In this document: positions 16,185 through 24,733 of the stretch, one piece after another
Layout: each line of letters opens with the position of its first letter
Position numbering within the stretch: the first letter of the stretch is position 1
Source of the DNA: Actinokineospora enzanensis DSM 44649
GTDB lineage: Bacteria; Actinomycetota; Actinomycetes; Mycobacteriales; Pseudonocardiaceae
NCBI RefSeq assembly: GCF_000374445.1
Contig: NZ_KB894403.1
Location: 396,435 to 460,434 of the forward strand
Length of the DNA stretch: 64,000 nucleotides
Direction of reading: 5' to 3'
The notes under the pieces: generated by a model
The model's database searches: none
Told to the model about the DNA's origin: nothing
The model's input: the letters and a program-made list of their open reading frames with translations, nothing else
Translations under genes and position numbers: made by a program

Positions 16185-17954
16185 TCAGTTGATCCGCACC
16201 ACGCCGCCGCTGACGACGACCGCGCCGCTCGCGCTCAGCTCCGCCTGTGTCTGTCCCTTGACCGACACCGTCATACCCTGGACCGCGACGTCCGCGACGG
16301 CCTTGACGCTCACCGACTGCCCGCTCAGCTCCAGGGCGCCCTGACCGGCGTCGACCTTGACGCCGTTGGCCGCCTTGACCGTGACCGCCTTGCCGCTGGT
16401 GATCTCGATGACCTGGTTGGCCTGGTCGAGCCTCACCACGAACTTCCCGTCCCCGCTGGCGATCGTGATGCCGTCGGCCTCCACGAACTCGACCCGGTGC
16501 CCCTTGCGGGAGACGAACCCGCGCACCGCGACCTCGCCGGAACCGCCGTCCAGCACGGGTTTGGCGAACGCGGGCGGGACGTCCTGGCCGTTGTGCAGGC
16601 AGCCGAGCACGAACGGCGCGTCGAAGTCGCCGTGCTCGAAGCCGACCAGCACCTCGTCGCCGACCTCGGGCAGCACCACCGCGCCCCGGTTCCTGCCCGC
16701 GCCGGACTGGGTCATCCGCGCCCAGCCACTGGTGTAGTCCTTGCCGAGCCAGGGGAAGGCGAGCTTGACCCGGCCCAGCTTCGCCGGGTCCTTGACGTCG
16801 CTGACGATGCCGGTGACGAGTCCACTGTGGTCGGTATCGGTGCCGCCGCCCGCGGCCAGGCCGTAGAAGGAGCGTTCCTGCCTGCCGGAGACGGTGAACT
16901 CGGTGGTGTAGCCCGCCTCGTCGCTGAACAGGTGCCGCGTGCCGGTCAGGGTGTACTTGCCGGTGAACGGCTCGCCGACGTTGGCCAGCGCCACCTGGGT
17001 GCCCGCGCGCAGCTTCGGGTTGCCCTTGGCGACGCCCGCCAGCTCCGCGCACGCACCGCCGAGATCGGCCGCCAGCGCCTCGGCGACGGCCTTGGCCGCG
17101 GCATCGGTGCCGCGGGCCGTCACGCCCACCAGGGGCGGCGCCTTGAACTTGGCGGCCAGCCCGGTCGGGTCGGCGCCCGCGGCCTCGGTGCCCGCGGGCC
17201 GGGGCTTCGCGGTCGCGGAGACGGCCTGCTTCTGCTGGAAGTCCCAGCCGCGCACCTCGACCTCGGGGACCTGCTCGGCGGCGGTCACCGTCGCCCGCAA
17301 CGCGACCAGGTTCCGGTGCGCCTCCAGGACCAGCGGGTTCGTCGTGGCCTTGGCGTTGGTGGCGGGCGCGCCGGAGGGTTTGTCGGGCAGACGGAAGTTC
17401 AGCTTCTTCTCGACGACGGCGACCTGCGCGCCCACGGCGTCGGCGAGGCGGGACAGAAAATCCCAGTCGCTGATGTTGTTCTGGCTGAACTGGGTGTTCG
17501 GTGCGCCGCCGTAGCCGGAGACGTCGTCGATCGTGCCCGCGGTGAGCCCGGCCCGGGTCGCCACCCTGCGGACCACGTCCGCCACGGTCATGTCCGGGTA
17601 GACCGCCACCCTGGTACCCCGGAACAGGCGGTGCGCGTGGTCGTAGCCGCGGACCTCGGCGTAGGTGCCGGTGACGTCCAGGTCCACGCCGACGGCGGTG
17701 ATCTCGCCGGTGAGCAGCGGCTGCGGACCGCCCGGGTCGGCGGTCTGCACCTTCAGCTCGATCGGGGTGCCGACGGTGAAGCCGCCCTTGGCCAGCGCGA
17801 CGCCGCCCGGGTCGCGGAAGCGGAGCACGAAGGTGTCCGGGAGGTTCAGGCTGTCGTCCACGTAGGCGGTCGACAGCATCGGCTTGACGTCGGCGGCGAG
17901 CGGCTGCCCGTTCACGGTGACGACCAGGGTGTTGGCGAAGCTCTCATTGGCCAT
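16185..17954 (-). CDS. VgrG-like central spike/hub protein of the CIS
   Basis: The protein has 589 residues. It has a gp27-like hub region (about 1-340: LSTAYVDDSLNLPDTFVLRFRD, VDLDVTGTYAEVRGYDHAHRL, ADVVRRVATRAGL), an OB-fold (about 375-450: GIVSDVKDPAKLGRVKLAFPWLG and GAVVLPEVGDEVLVGFEHGD) and a short beta-helix tail of repeated VTVKAANGVKVDAG/VSVKAVADVAVQG-type turns (about 490-589). This is the Afp8/Cis spike layout. Its start overlaps the LysM-hub gene by 11 bp. There is no C-terminal effector fusion, so cargo is probably carried elsewhere. Confidence 0.93.
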   Translation of the reverse strand: MANESFANTLVVTVNGQPLAADVKPMLSTAYVDDSLNLPDTFVLRFRDPGGVALAKGGFTVGTPIELKVQTADPGGPQPLLTGEITAVGVDLDVTGTYAEVRGYDHAHRLFRGTRVAVYPDMTVADVVRRVATRAGLTAGTIDDVSGYGGAPNTQFSQNNISDWDFLSRLADAVGAQVAVVEKKLNFRLPDKPSGAPATNAKATTNPLVLEAHRNLVALRATVTAAEQVPEVEVRGWDFQQKQAVSATAKPRPAGTEAAGADPTGLAAKFKAPPLVGVTARGTDAAAKAVAEALAADLGGACAELAGVAKGNPKLRAGTQVALANVGEPFTGKYTLTGTRHLFSDEAGYTTEFTVSGRQERSFYGLAAGGGTDTDHSGLVTGIVSDVKDPAKLGRVKLAFPWLGKDYTSGWARMTQSGAGRNRGAVVLPEVGDEVLVGFEHGDFDAPFVLGCLHNGQDVPPAFAKPVLDGGSGEVAVRGFVSRKGHRVEFVEADGITIASGDGKFVVRLDQANQVIEITSGKAVTVKAANGVKVDAGQGALELSGQSVSVKAVADVAVQGMTVSVKGQTQAELSASGAVVVSGGVVRIN

Positions 17955-18705
17955 GCGCGATCTCCTCCAGCGCGGGGACCCGCAGCCGGGTGCCGGGGCG
18001 CAGCACCATGGGATCGTCGATGTCGTTCAGCTCGGCGATGTCGCGCCAGTAGCCGGGGTCGCCGTAGGCGCGGTAGGCGACGGACTGGAGCGTGTCCCCC
18101 GCGACGATCGTGTGCGTCGCGCGGACGACACGGGTGCCGGAGGTGGGGTTCTGGCCGCCCTGCTCGCCGGAGATCTCCTCCAGCGCCACCGTGCACACCG
18201 CCCGCACGGGCACGCCCGCCGGGGTGAACAGGGTGTACTTGGCCGAGACGCTGGAGACGTAGGCGGGGAAGCCGGTCATGCCGCCCCACTTGAACACCAC
18301 CCACGGCGGCGAGCCCTTGCCGCTCTGCCTGCTGTCCTCGGTGGCCACGCAGCAGGCGAACAGCTTCTCCACGGTCTTGACCACCTGGTCGCCCATGGTG
18401 TCGGTGGCGTCCAGGAACACCTCCAGGCTCAGCTTGCACGGGTCCGCGCCGGTGAACTCCGGCGGCCCGCTCTTCTTCGCGTTGCGCTGGGCGTCCCGCT
18501 TCCACTTGGCGTTCTTGGTGAGCGTGAGCTCCTTGGGGTTGAACTGGAACGGGATGTCGTGCATGAACTCGCCGGGCTTGGCGGTACTGCCCGCCTGCGG
18601 GGGCTTGTGGACGGCCAGCTTCGCGCGTTGCAGGTTGGGCGGCGCGCCGTAGCCGCTCGTCGGCGGGGAACCGGCGGAGACGAAGGTGACCGGGGACGCG
18701 CTCAT
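17944..18705 (-). CDS. LysM-containing CIS hub/tube-cap protein, Afp7-like
   Basis: The protein has 253 residues. The first 190 match the T4 gp53/Afp7-like family (IPFQFNPKELTLTKNAKWK, PCKLSLEVFLDATDTMGDQV, FPAYVSSVSAKYTLFTPAG). The C-terminus is a LysM domain (about 200-253: HTIVAGDTLQSVAYRAYGD and ELNDIDDPMVLRPGTRLRVP). In CIS this protein bridges the inner tube to the spike hub; LysM here is a structural element more than a wall binder. It overlaps the tube-2 stop by one base (TGATG) and VgrG by 11 bp, so translation is tightly coupled. Confidence 0.9.
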   Translation of the reverse strand: MSASPVTFVSAGSPPTSGYGAPPNLQRAKLAVHKPPQAGSTAKPGEFMHDIPFQFNPKELTLTKNAKWKRDAQRNAKKSGPPEFTGADPCKLSLEVFLDATDTMGDQVVKTVEKLFACCVATEDSRQSGKGSPPWVVFKWGGMTGFPAYVSSVSAKYTLFTPAGVPVRAVCTVALEEISGEQGGQNPTSGTRVVRATHTIVAGDTLQSVAYRAYGDPGYWRDIAELNDIDDPMVLRPGTRLRVPALEEIAHGQ

Positions 18706-19136
18706 CACGCACCCCGGCCGAGGAACCCGTGGTGCGCCAGCTCCAGCGTCTCGGTGGCGACCTTGGGCGAGTCCGCCGACAGCTGGGGCCCGGTCCAGCG
18801 CACCGGGACCACGTCCAGCAGCGACCAGCTGGCGATGACCTTGCCCGCCAGCGTGCGGGCCTCGATGGTGGCGGTCTTGCGCCGGATCCCCTGCGCCATC
18901 CCGGCGATCCACTGGGTCACCTTGGCGCTGTCGGCGGTGACCGGGCGGGACAGCTTGATGTTCGGGTACTTGATGCGGGTGGGCAGCTGCCAGACGAACC
19001 CGTTGTTGCCGCCCTCCTCCCGCTGCTCCATGACGAACTCGCAGCCGAGCCCGTCACAGCTGCTGAACGCGCCGAGGCTGGCATCGTCGATCTTGACGAC
19101 GTAGCAGACGGCGACGGCCTCCTCCAGACTGGTCAC
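18705..19136 (-). CDS. CIS inner tube protein 2 (TIGR02241/Hcp-like)
   Basis: The protein has 143 residues with a GTG start. It is a tube-fold protein of the conserved phage-tail region family: AVCYVVKIDDASLGAFSSCDGLG, NNGFVWQLPTRIKYPNIKLSRP and ATIEARTLAGKVIASWSLLDVVPVRWTGP. It is more divergent from tube 1 and sits next to the LysM-hub gene. By analogy with Afp5 it should form the first tube rings on the hub. The C-terminal ETLELAHHGF segment matches the conserved ExLxLxHxGF ending of this family. Confidence 0.92.
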   Translation of the reverse strand: MTSLEEAVAVCYVVKIDDASLGAFSSCDGLGCEFVMEQREEGGNNGFVWQLPTRIKYPNIKLSRPVTADSAKVTQWIAGMAQGIRRKTATIEARTLAGKVIASWSLLDVVPVRWTGPQLSADSPKVATETLELAHHGFLGRGA

Positions 19137-19152
19137 CGCTCCTCCTTCCGGT

Positions 19153-21939
19153 TCAGCGCCATCGGTCGGTCACCCGGCCCCGCCGCTCCCGCTCCAGCCG
19201 CAGCTCGACCTTGAGGCGGCGCAGGAGGGGGTCGAACAGCTTGCGCACCAGCTCCTCGGGCACCTGTTCGGCGGGTGCGTGGCCCGCAGGTGCATGGCCC
19301 GCGGGGGTGCCGGCGGGTGGTGCCGGGGTGTCGGTGACCGGCTCGCTCGGGCGCGTGGGCGGCTCCGCCGATTCGACACGCTGGGCGAAGGTGACCGGTC
19401 CCACCGACTGAACCGGCGTCTGCGGTGACCGGGGCGAAACCTGCTCGACCGCCGAACGCTGCACCGGAGCGAGAGGAAGGCCCAACGGCGCCTCGAACGA
19501 CCCGATGAGCGGCGATGCCAGGCGTTGCAGGGTAGGTGCTTCGCCACCCGACACCGACCACTCGACAGCTCTCGACACCGGAACAGCGCCCACACCGGCA
19601 GTGGGGACCACCGGCCTGGAGCCGAACATGCCTGCCATCGGCGACCGGGCAGGCGAGTGCCCGATCAACGGAGAGTCGATCGTGGATGACGCGCGTCGAA
19701 CCTCGGGCAGGCCATCGGCCACCGACGAAACCCTGTCGGGCCGGGTCGACGGAATCACGCCACCAACGGTCGGAGCCACCGAGCCCGCATCCAGTGCACT
19801 CGCCATCGGCGATTCGACAAACCGGCGCACACTCGACAGGGGTTCGCGGACGGAAGCCGATCGCTGCAGCGACGGCACACCATCAGCCGATGCCAAATCC
19901 CTACCCGGCGGCATCGAGGCAACCGCATCGGTTCCACCGACGGTCGGAACCACCGACTCGGCGCCGAGCGGACTCCCCATCGGCGACCGGACAAACGAGC
20001 TCCCGCCTGACAACGGTTCGCTCGCATAAGCCGATCGCTGCACCATGGGCACACCGTCGGCCGCTGCCAAGGTCCTGCCGAGCGCGGTCGAAGCAGCAGG
20101 GTCGACACCGCCGACGGTCGGAGCCATCGACTCGACACCGGCGCCGGGCGGGCTCGCCATCGGCGATCGGGCAAGCGGATGCCCGGCCTGCCGCGACTCG
20201 GTGTCGGGTGTCGAGCGTTGCAGTGCCGCGACATCACCGGCCGATACCAGCGGCCGCGCGGGTTCCGCCACGGGAGTGGCGCCAACGCCCCCGATGGTCG
20301 GGGCCGACTCGGAGCCGACCTCGGTCGGGCTCGCCGTCGGGACCTCCGGTGACCCGGCAACCGGCTCAGGGCGTGGCAGGTCGAGTCCGGACGTCGAGCG
20401 TTGCACCGCAGGCACATCACCATCCGAGGACTCCACCGATACCGTATGCGCCTCGGCCTGGAGACTCGCCATCGAGGTCTCGAAGACCAACGGCAGTTCG
20501 GTTTCGGATGCCGATCGCGGCAACGCCGGGGCGCCATCGCCAGGCATCGCCGACGGCATCACGAACCCGGCCTGCGAGGCAATGCCATGGCCGGTGCTGG
20601 ACGCGCCCGTCATCGGTGCCGGGTGACGCCCGGCTAAGGGCAGGTCGGCTCCGGAAGGAGAACGTTGCACCGCAGGCGCGTCATCGGCGGGCGTCTGCGA
20701 GGACTCCACGCCCCCGATCAACGGGGCCGTGCCCACGGCGTCGGCGGACCGGGTTGTCCCCTGATCACCGATACCGAACGGCCCGGCCGAGGACGGCTCG
20801 CCCGGGGGAACCGGGCCCGAACTCTCGGCGACCGGGGCCACCGGCTCGGCGCCCGAGCCCGGGAGTCCCGGCATCACTGCCTCGGGCGGCCGCGTGGGCA
20901 GCGGCCCGGCAGGCAGGCCGGGTCCGGACGTCGAGCGCTGTACCGCTGAGCCGTCACCGACAGCCGGTCCCGACGTCGGCGCGCCGGGTGGTTCGAGGGC
21001 GGCGGACGGCTCGTGCGACACCGACACCGGCTCCGGCGTCGGCGCCGGTTCGGGCGTCGAACGCCGTGCCGGCGCGGGCGGCGGTTCCCCGGATACGGCC
21101 AGGGGATCGCCGATGGTGGGGCGGGCGTGCGCCACCATCGGCGTGGGAGCGGCCGGTCGCGGTACCGGTAGTGGCTCCCCCAGCCCGAGTCGCCGGGCCT
21201 GCCCCGATCCCTGGTCGGTCGCGACCGCACGTTGCGCGACCGGTGGGAGCGATGCCTCGGTGCCCGTCGACCCTGCCGGTGTCCTGGTGGGGTCGGGTGC
21301 GGGGCCGGTGCCACCCGCGGGGGACATTGTGGCATCCCCGGCAAGCGGGTGGTCGGGTTCGGCGGCGGCCGCGTCACCGGCCGTCGTCGCCGAATGGTCC
21401 AGGCCACTCGACCGGCCTACGACGAAAGTCGAGAGTTCCGGGCGGTCCGTGGTCGGATCGGGTGTCGGATCCGACCTTTCTCCGCCGAACGGTTGTTTCT
21501 CCTGCTCCGATCGGTCGGCGCCGACCCCCACCAGTTCAGTCCACAAGGGACTGTCAAGGGCGGGTTCCGGTACCGGCGACGGGCTCGGCGCGCCGGTACC
21601 GGACGGCACCGCGGGAGGCTCGAACGCGGCCGGGGCCGCGGGCGGTCGAGCCCCGGGTGCCTGATCCGCCACGGTCCGCAGCACCACCGCGGGCCGCGGA
21701 CCGTCCACTACGGACGACACAACCTCCGCCGAACCGGACGGCTCCCCCGCTCCGACCCGGTGGCCCAGCGGGGCCAGCAGGGACGGGTTGCGCCACGCGG
21801 CCAGCCCGTCGGTGAACCGCTGCACCGGGTTCACCAGCGGGTGCTCGGGCACGATCCGCGCGATCGGCGGCAGCGTGCGCCACTCCGCCCGCGCCACCGG
21901 GGCGGCGGGCGGCGTCGACCTGCGTCGCCACGGCCACAT
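19153..21939 (-). CDS. 928-residue repetitive, disordered CIS-operon protein
   Basis: Both ends are conserved-looking and the middle is low-complexity. Residues 1-65 (RIVPEHPLVNPVQRFTDGLAAW and LLAPLGHRV) and the last 35 (PEELVRKLFDPLLRRLKVEL...) appear folded. About 350-820 is built of nine or so degenerate units of 56-60 residues, each with DGxPxxQRSxS...EPL...SPMxSPL...VxPTVGG. I see no enzyme domain, signal peptide or membrane helix. In this slot of the operon (after DUF6760, before tube 2) it could be a tape-measure/ruler, a chaperone-like scaffold or a lumenal cargo. The QRS motif recalls the VQR tripeptides of DUF4157 proteins. The function is unknown. Confidence 0.8.
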   Translation of the reverse strand: MWPWRRRSTPPAAPVARAEWRTLPPIARIVPEHPLVNPVQRFTDGLAAWRNPSLLAPLGHRVGAGEPSGSAEVVSSVVDGPRPAVVLRTVADQAPGARPPAAPAAFEPPAVPSGTGAPSPSPVPEPALDSPLWTELVGVGADRSEQEKQPFGGERSDPTPDPTTDRPELSTFVVGRSSGLDHSATTAGDAAAAEPDHPLAGDATMSPAGGTGPAPDPTRTPAGSTGTEASLPPVAQRAVATDQGSGQARRLGLGEPLPVPRPAAPTPMVAHARPTIGDPLAVSGEPPPAPARRSTPEPAPTPEPVSVSHEPSAALEPPGAPTSGPAVGDGSAVQRSTSGPGLPAGPLPTRPPEAVMPGLPGSGAEPVAPVAESSGPVPPGEPSSAGPFGIGDQGTTRSADAVGTAPLIGGVESSQTPADDAPAVQRSPSGADLPLAGRHPAPMTGASSTGHGIASQAGFVMPSAMPGDGAPALPRSASETELPLVFETSMASLQAEAHTVSVESSDGDVPAVQRSTSGLDLPRPEPVAGSPEVPTASPTEVGSESAPTIGGVGATPVAEPARPLVSAGDVAALQRSTPDTESRQAGHPLARSPMASPPGAGVESMAPTVGGVDPAASTALGRTLAAADGVPMVQRSAYASEPLSGGSSFVRSPMGSPLGAESVVPTVGGTDAVASMPPGRDLASADGVPSLQRSASVREPLSSVRRFVESPMASALDAGSVAPTVGGVIPSTRPDRVSSVADGLPEVRRASSTIDSPLIGHSPARSPMAGMFGSRPVVPTAGVGAVPVSRAVEWSVSGGEAPTLQRLASPLIGSFEAPLGLPLAPVQRSAVEQVSPRSPQTPVQSVGPVTFAQRVESAEPPTRPSEPVTDTPAPPAGTPAGHAPAGHAPAEQVPEELVRKLFDPLLRRLKVELRLERERRGRVTDRWR
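19500..20965 (-). repeat. Block of degenerate ~170-bp coding repeats
   Basis: This stretch encodes the DGxPxxQRS...SPMxSPL...PTVGG units of the 928-residue protein. DNA similarity is visible between units; for example the complement of PTVGG recurs as CCGACGGTCGG at about 19760, 19940 and 20110. Units are closest to each other at 19650-20200 and decay towards both ends, suggesting recent duplication in the centre. Unit lengths are multiples of three. Confidence 0.75.
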
Positions 21940-21948
21940 CGCGAAAGC

Positions 21949-22107
21949 TCACCGTCCCTGCGTGATCCGGGTGTTGATGCGGGCGATCTCGGCCGCGTAG
22001 CGCAGCCGGTCGGCGTGTTCGAGGTCGAGGATGTCGTCCAGCGGCCAGTGGAAGTGGTACGCCAGGTACGCGACCTCCTCGTGCAGGCGGTCGGCCGCGT
22101 ACGTCAG
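21949..22107 (-). CDS. DUF6760 small CIS protein with probable CTG start
   Basis: This 52-residue protein (TYAADRLHEEVAYLAYHFHW, then LDDILDLEHADRLRYAAEIARIN) matches the short DUF6760 family found between tube/sheath and later genes in actinobacterial CIS loci. No ATG, GTG or TTG exists in frame near the conserved N-terminus. The codon directly before TYAADRL is CTG at 22107-22105, which forms a CTGA overlap with the stop of the upstream gene, exactly where family members show ATGA/GTGA. GGGGGA lies 3 nt upstream as a tight ribosome site. The role in the particle is unknown. Confidence 0.85.
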   Translation of the reverse strand: MTYAADRLHEEVAYLAYHFHWPLDDILDLEHADRLRYAAEIARINTRITQGR

Positions 22108-22553
22108 GATTCCCCCAGGCGACCGCCATGGCCGTTGGCGCCACCCGCGACGTCGACGGCGAACCCGTGGCCGCACTGCGGGCACTCCACCCCGGCCCGC
22201 GTGTGCCCCTCGCTGTTCACCCGCCGGTACAGGTCCTGCAGGAAGGCCAGGTCCGCGGCGAACAGGTTCTCGATGATCCCGGCGTGCACGTCGGTGATGT
22301 CCCCGAGCCGGGTCACCACCCGGGCCAGCAGCACCACGGTCAGGTACGGGGGGTTCTCCCGCACCCGGTCGTCGCGCAGCGGCACCAGCTCGTCCCGCGC
22401 GGTCGCCAGCCGCATGGACCCCGTGGTGTGCGTGCCGCCCGCGTCGTCCACGTACCCGCGGGGCAGCTCGAAGGCGAACTCGGTGCGCAGCTCCCGCCGC
22501 GGCCGCTCCTCGGCGCGCGGCGGTTCCTGCACACCGGCCATGACCCGGCGCAT
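22104..22553 (-). CDS. CIS-operon protein with C-terminal CxxC motif
   Basis: The protein has 149 residues. The N-terminal half is beta-rich (LRTEFAFELPRGYVDDAG, GSMRLATARDELVPLRDDRV), followed by a helical stretch LTVVLLARVVTRLGDITDV and a C-terminal CPQCGHGF pair that may bind zinc or be redox active. Proteins of this type occur in the same position of many actinobacterial CIS clusters, resembling tail-assembly chaperones, without an assigned function. The ATG at 22553 starts 3 nt after the tube-1 stop; an alternative ATG lies 12 bp inside. Its stop overlaps the DUF6760 start. Confidence 0.8.
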   Translation of the reverse strand: MRRVMAGVQEPPRAEERPRRELRTEFAFELPRGYVDDAGGTHTTGSMRLATARDELVPLRDDRVRENPPYLTVVLLARVVTRLGDITDVHAGIIENLFAADLAFLQDLYRRVNSEGHTRAGVECPQCGHGFAVDVAGGANGHGGRLGES

Positions 22554-22556
22554 CGG

Positions 22557-23000
22557 CTACTCGACTTCCATCTGCTCGTAGGTGACGACCAGCTTCTCGG
22601 TCAGCACGCTGGTGTCCCCGGCCTTGAGCGAGCCGATCTCCAGCGACTTGGGCCAGGCGTTGGTCAGCTTGTACCGCTTGATGGGCGAGCCCTCGTAGTC
22701 GTAGACGATGATCGCCCCGCCCTTGCGCGCCGCGCCCATCTTGCCGAAGTGCGCGTCCTTCACCCACTTCTCGAAGCTGGTGTCGCCGGTGAGACCGCGG
22801 GTGAGCGTGACCTCGCCCGCCTTGGGGCGGCCGGGCAGCTTCTTGATGACGTACTTGCCGTCCGGGGTGTTCTGCTTCAGCTCGATCACGTCCTGTTCCA
22901 TCTTCAGGCCGCTGACCTCGTTGATGCTCTTGATCTGGATGCCGTCGACCTCCAGGCCGAACGAGTGGCCGACGGAGGTGTCGAGATCGGGGAGTGCCAT
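22557..23000 (-). CDS. CIS inner tube protein 1 (main tube subunit)
   Basis: The protein has 147 residues with the Hcp/gp19-like tube fold of TIGR02241. Diagnostic stretches are MALPDLDTSVGHSFGLEVDG, KSINEVSGLKMEQDVIELKQ, GRPKAGEVTLTRGLTGDTSF and the C-terminal LVVTYEQMEVE. It follows the sheath gene by 18 bp, the standard sheath-tube order, and should be the abundant subunit polymerised inside the sheath. Confidence 0.94.
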   Translation of the reverse strand: MALPDLDTSVGHSFGLEVDGIQIKSINEVSGLKMEQDVIELKQNTPDGKYVIKKLPGRPKAGEVTLTRGLTGDTSFEKWVKDAHFGKMGAARKGGAIIVYDYEGSPIKRYKLTNAWPKSLEIGSLKAGDTSVLTEKLVVTYEQMEVE

Positions 23001-23018
23001 GTGCTGCCGCCCTTCGGG

Positions 23019-24527
23019 TTACTCGTTGACCAGGCTGGTGCCGCCGGAGAGCTGGGCCAGCCGGAAGACCACGAACTCGGCGGGTTTCACCGGCGCCACG
23101 CCGATCTCGCAGACGACCTGGCCCTGGTCGATGCTCTCGGCGGGGTTGGTCTCCCGGTCGCACTTGACGTAGAAGGCCTCGTCCGGGGTGCTGCCGAACA
23201 GCGCGCCGCGCCGCCACTCCATGACCAGGAACGAGCTGATCGTGCGCCGCACCCTGGCCCACAGCGCCTCGTCGTTTGGCTCGAACACCACCCACTGCGT
23301 GCCGTTGAGGATCGACTCCTCCAGGTAGTTGAACAGCCTGCGCACGTTGAGGTAGCGCCAGTCGGAGTCGCTGGAGAGCGTGCGCGCGCCCCAGACCCGG
23401 ATGCCGCGCCCGGCGAACGAGCGCAGGCAGTTGACGCCCAACGGGTTCAGCAGCGACTGCTCGGCCTGGGTCAGCTGGGTCTGCAACGCGATCGCGCCGC
23501 GGATCACCTCGTTGGCCGGGGCCTTGTGCACGCCGCGGGTGGCGTCGTTGCGCGCCCACACGCCCGCCATGTGCCCGCTGGGCGGCACGAACACGGTGCC
23601 GTCGCCCGCCGGGTCGGCGACCTTGATCCACGGGTAATAGAGGGCGGCGTAGCGGGAGTCGTAGTTGACCTCCTCGCGCCACTGCTTGACCTGCTGCGCG
23701 TTCAGGCCGCGCGGGGCGTCCAGGATGGCCATCCGGTCGCCCATCAGCTCGGCGTGCGCGATCATCGCGGACTGCACGGCGCGGACGCCGTCGAGGTCGA
23801 TGAGTCCACGCTCGTAGAAGCCCATGAGGTCGGGCACCGCGACCATGGTGACCTCGTCCACCACCTCCAGACCGCCGAACCCGGTCCGGTCCGCGACGTC
23901 CCCGACGATCTGCTCGGCCCGGATCGCCGCGGGCGGCGCGGCGGCGGGCGCGGCCAGGGTGACGGCTCCCTTGTCCGGCTTGGCGATCTGGCCGGAGGCG
24001 ACCTCCTCCAAGGTGATCAGCGCGGACTTCTCGCGCACCACGGTCACCACGTTGTCCTTGCCGCGGCGGGTGGTCGCCGCGTGCGTCTCGACCACCTTGC
24101 CGTCCTGCTTGACCAGGAGCGTGAACCGGTCGTCCGGGGCGTTCTCCTCGGTCGGGTCGGCGACCTCGACGGTGATCTCGCCCGCGCCCTTGCCCGCGGG
24201 CAGCTCCCGGGTGAGCACCCGGTAGCCGCCGAGCCGGGCCTGGGCGGGACCGCCGCGCTGCTCCGGGGTGCCGACGCGCACGACGTAGCAGTTGCTGCCG
24301 CCGTTGAGGAAGTAGCCGAACACGGCCTGGGCGAGGTTCCCACCTTCCAGGAACCCGCCGAAGACCTGGGTGAACTGGCCCCAGTTGCCGACCAGTGTCG
24401 GCTCGTCGCACGGTCCGCGCTCGGCGAGCCCCACGAAGGCGGCGACCGCCGTGCCCACGCCCTCGATCGGACGGGACCCGGACTCCACCTCCTCGACGTA
24501 CACACCCGGGGAGAGGTAACTGGGCAT
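23019..24527 (-). CDS. CIS contractile sheath protein
   Basis: The protein has 502 residues and is first in the operon. The N-terminus MPSYLSPGVYVEEVESGSRP is the signature of phage-tail-sheath proteins. The N-terminal handshake arm, a variable outer domain (about 110-210) and the conserved C-terminal sheath core follow (RGIRVWGARTLSSDSDWRYLNVRRL and ESIDQGQVVCEIGVAPVKPAEFVVF). The start at 24527 has a clear GGAGG ribosome site. Only one sheath gene is present, unlike Afp/PVC systems with two or three. It should form the extended sheath whose contraction drives the tube. Confidence 0.95.
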   Translation of the reverse strand: MPSYLSPGVYVEEVESGSRPIEGVGTAVAAFVGLAERGPCDEPTLVGNWGQFTQVFGGFLEGGNLAQAVFGYFLNGGSNCYVVRVGTPEQRGGPAQARLGGYRVLTRELPAGKGAGEITVEVADPTEENAPDDRFTLLVKQDGKVVETHAATTRRGKDNVVTVVREKSALITLEEVASGQIAKPDKGAVTLAAPAAAPPAAIRAEQIVGDVADRTGFGGLEVVDEVTMVAVPDLMGFYERGLIDLDGVRAVQSAMIAHAELMGDRMAILDAPRGLNAQQVKQWREEVNYDSRYAALYYPWIKVADPAGDGTVFVPPSGHMAGVWARNDATRGVHKAPANEVIRGAIALQTQLTQAEQSLLNPLGVNCLRSFAGRGIRVWGARTLSSDSDWRYLNVRRLFNYLEESILNGTQWVVFEPNDEALWARVRRTISSFLVMEWRRGALFGSTPDEAFYVKCDRETNPAESIDQGQVVCEIGVAPVKPAEFVVFRLAQLSGGTSLVNE

Positions 24528-24733
24528 ACGCTGCCTCCAAGGGACTACCCGCTGTTTCCCGGTCGATACTGGCCGTCGCCCCGGGCCCCGCCCACGCCCG
24601 GCCGACGGCGTGCGGGGGAACCCGTGCTTGCCCGAAGAGGCAGCCGTCCCTTCCGGACTCCGGCGGACCCCGTGAACCCGATCCCGTGGTCGTGGTGATA
24701 ACCGGGTGTGGACACCAGGTCGGAGAGGAAGAC
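24528..24733. promoter_or_regulatory. Divergent control region, CIS operon versus sigma-factor gene
   Basis: This 206-bp region separates the sheath start (minus) from the sigma-factor start (plus), so it must hold the main CIS promoter. I see a small dyad, GGTGT-GG-ACACC (24705-24716), close to the sigma-factor start. No clear consensus -35/-10 pair is convincing. ECF genes often control their own promoter and neighbours, so this is the best place to look for that sigma factor's motif. Confidence 0.4.

Noticed and set aside
19500-20965. Regular repeats taken as a CRISPR array
   Set aside because: Units are about 170 bp, degenerate and in frame within a coding gene; there are no short identical repeats with unique spacers and no cas genes.
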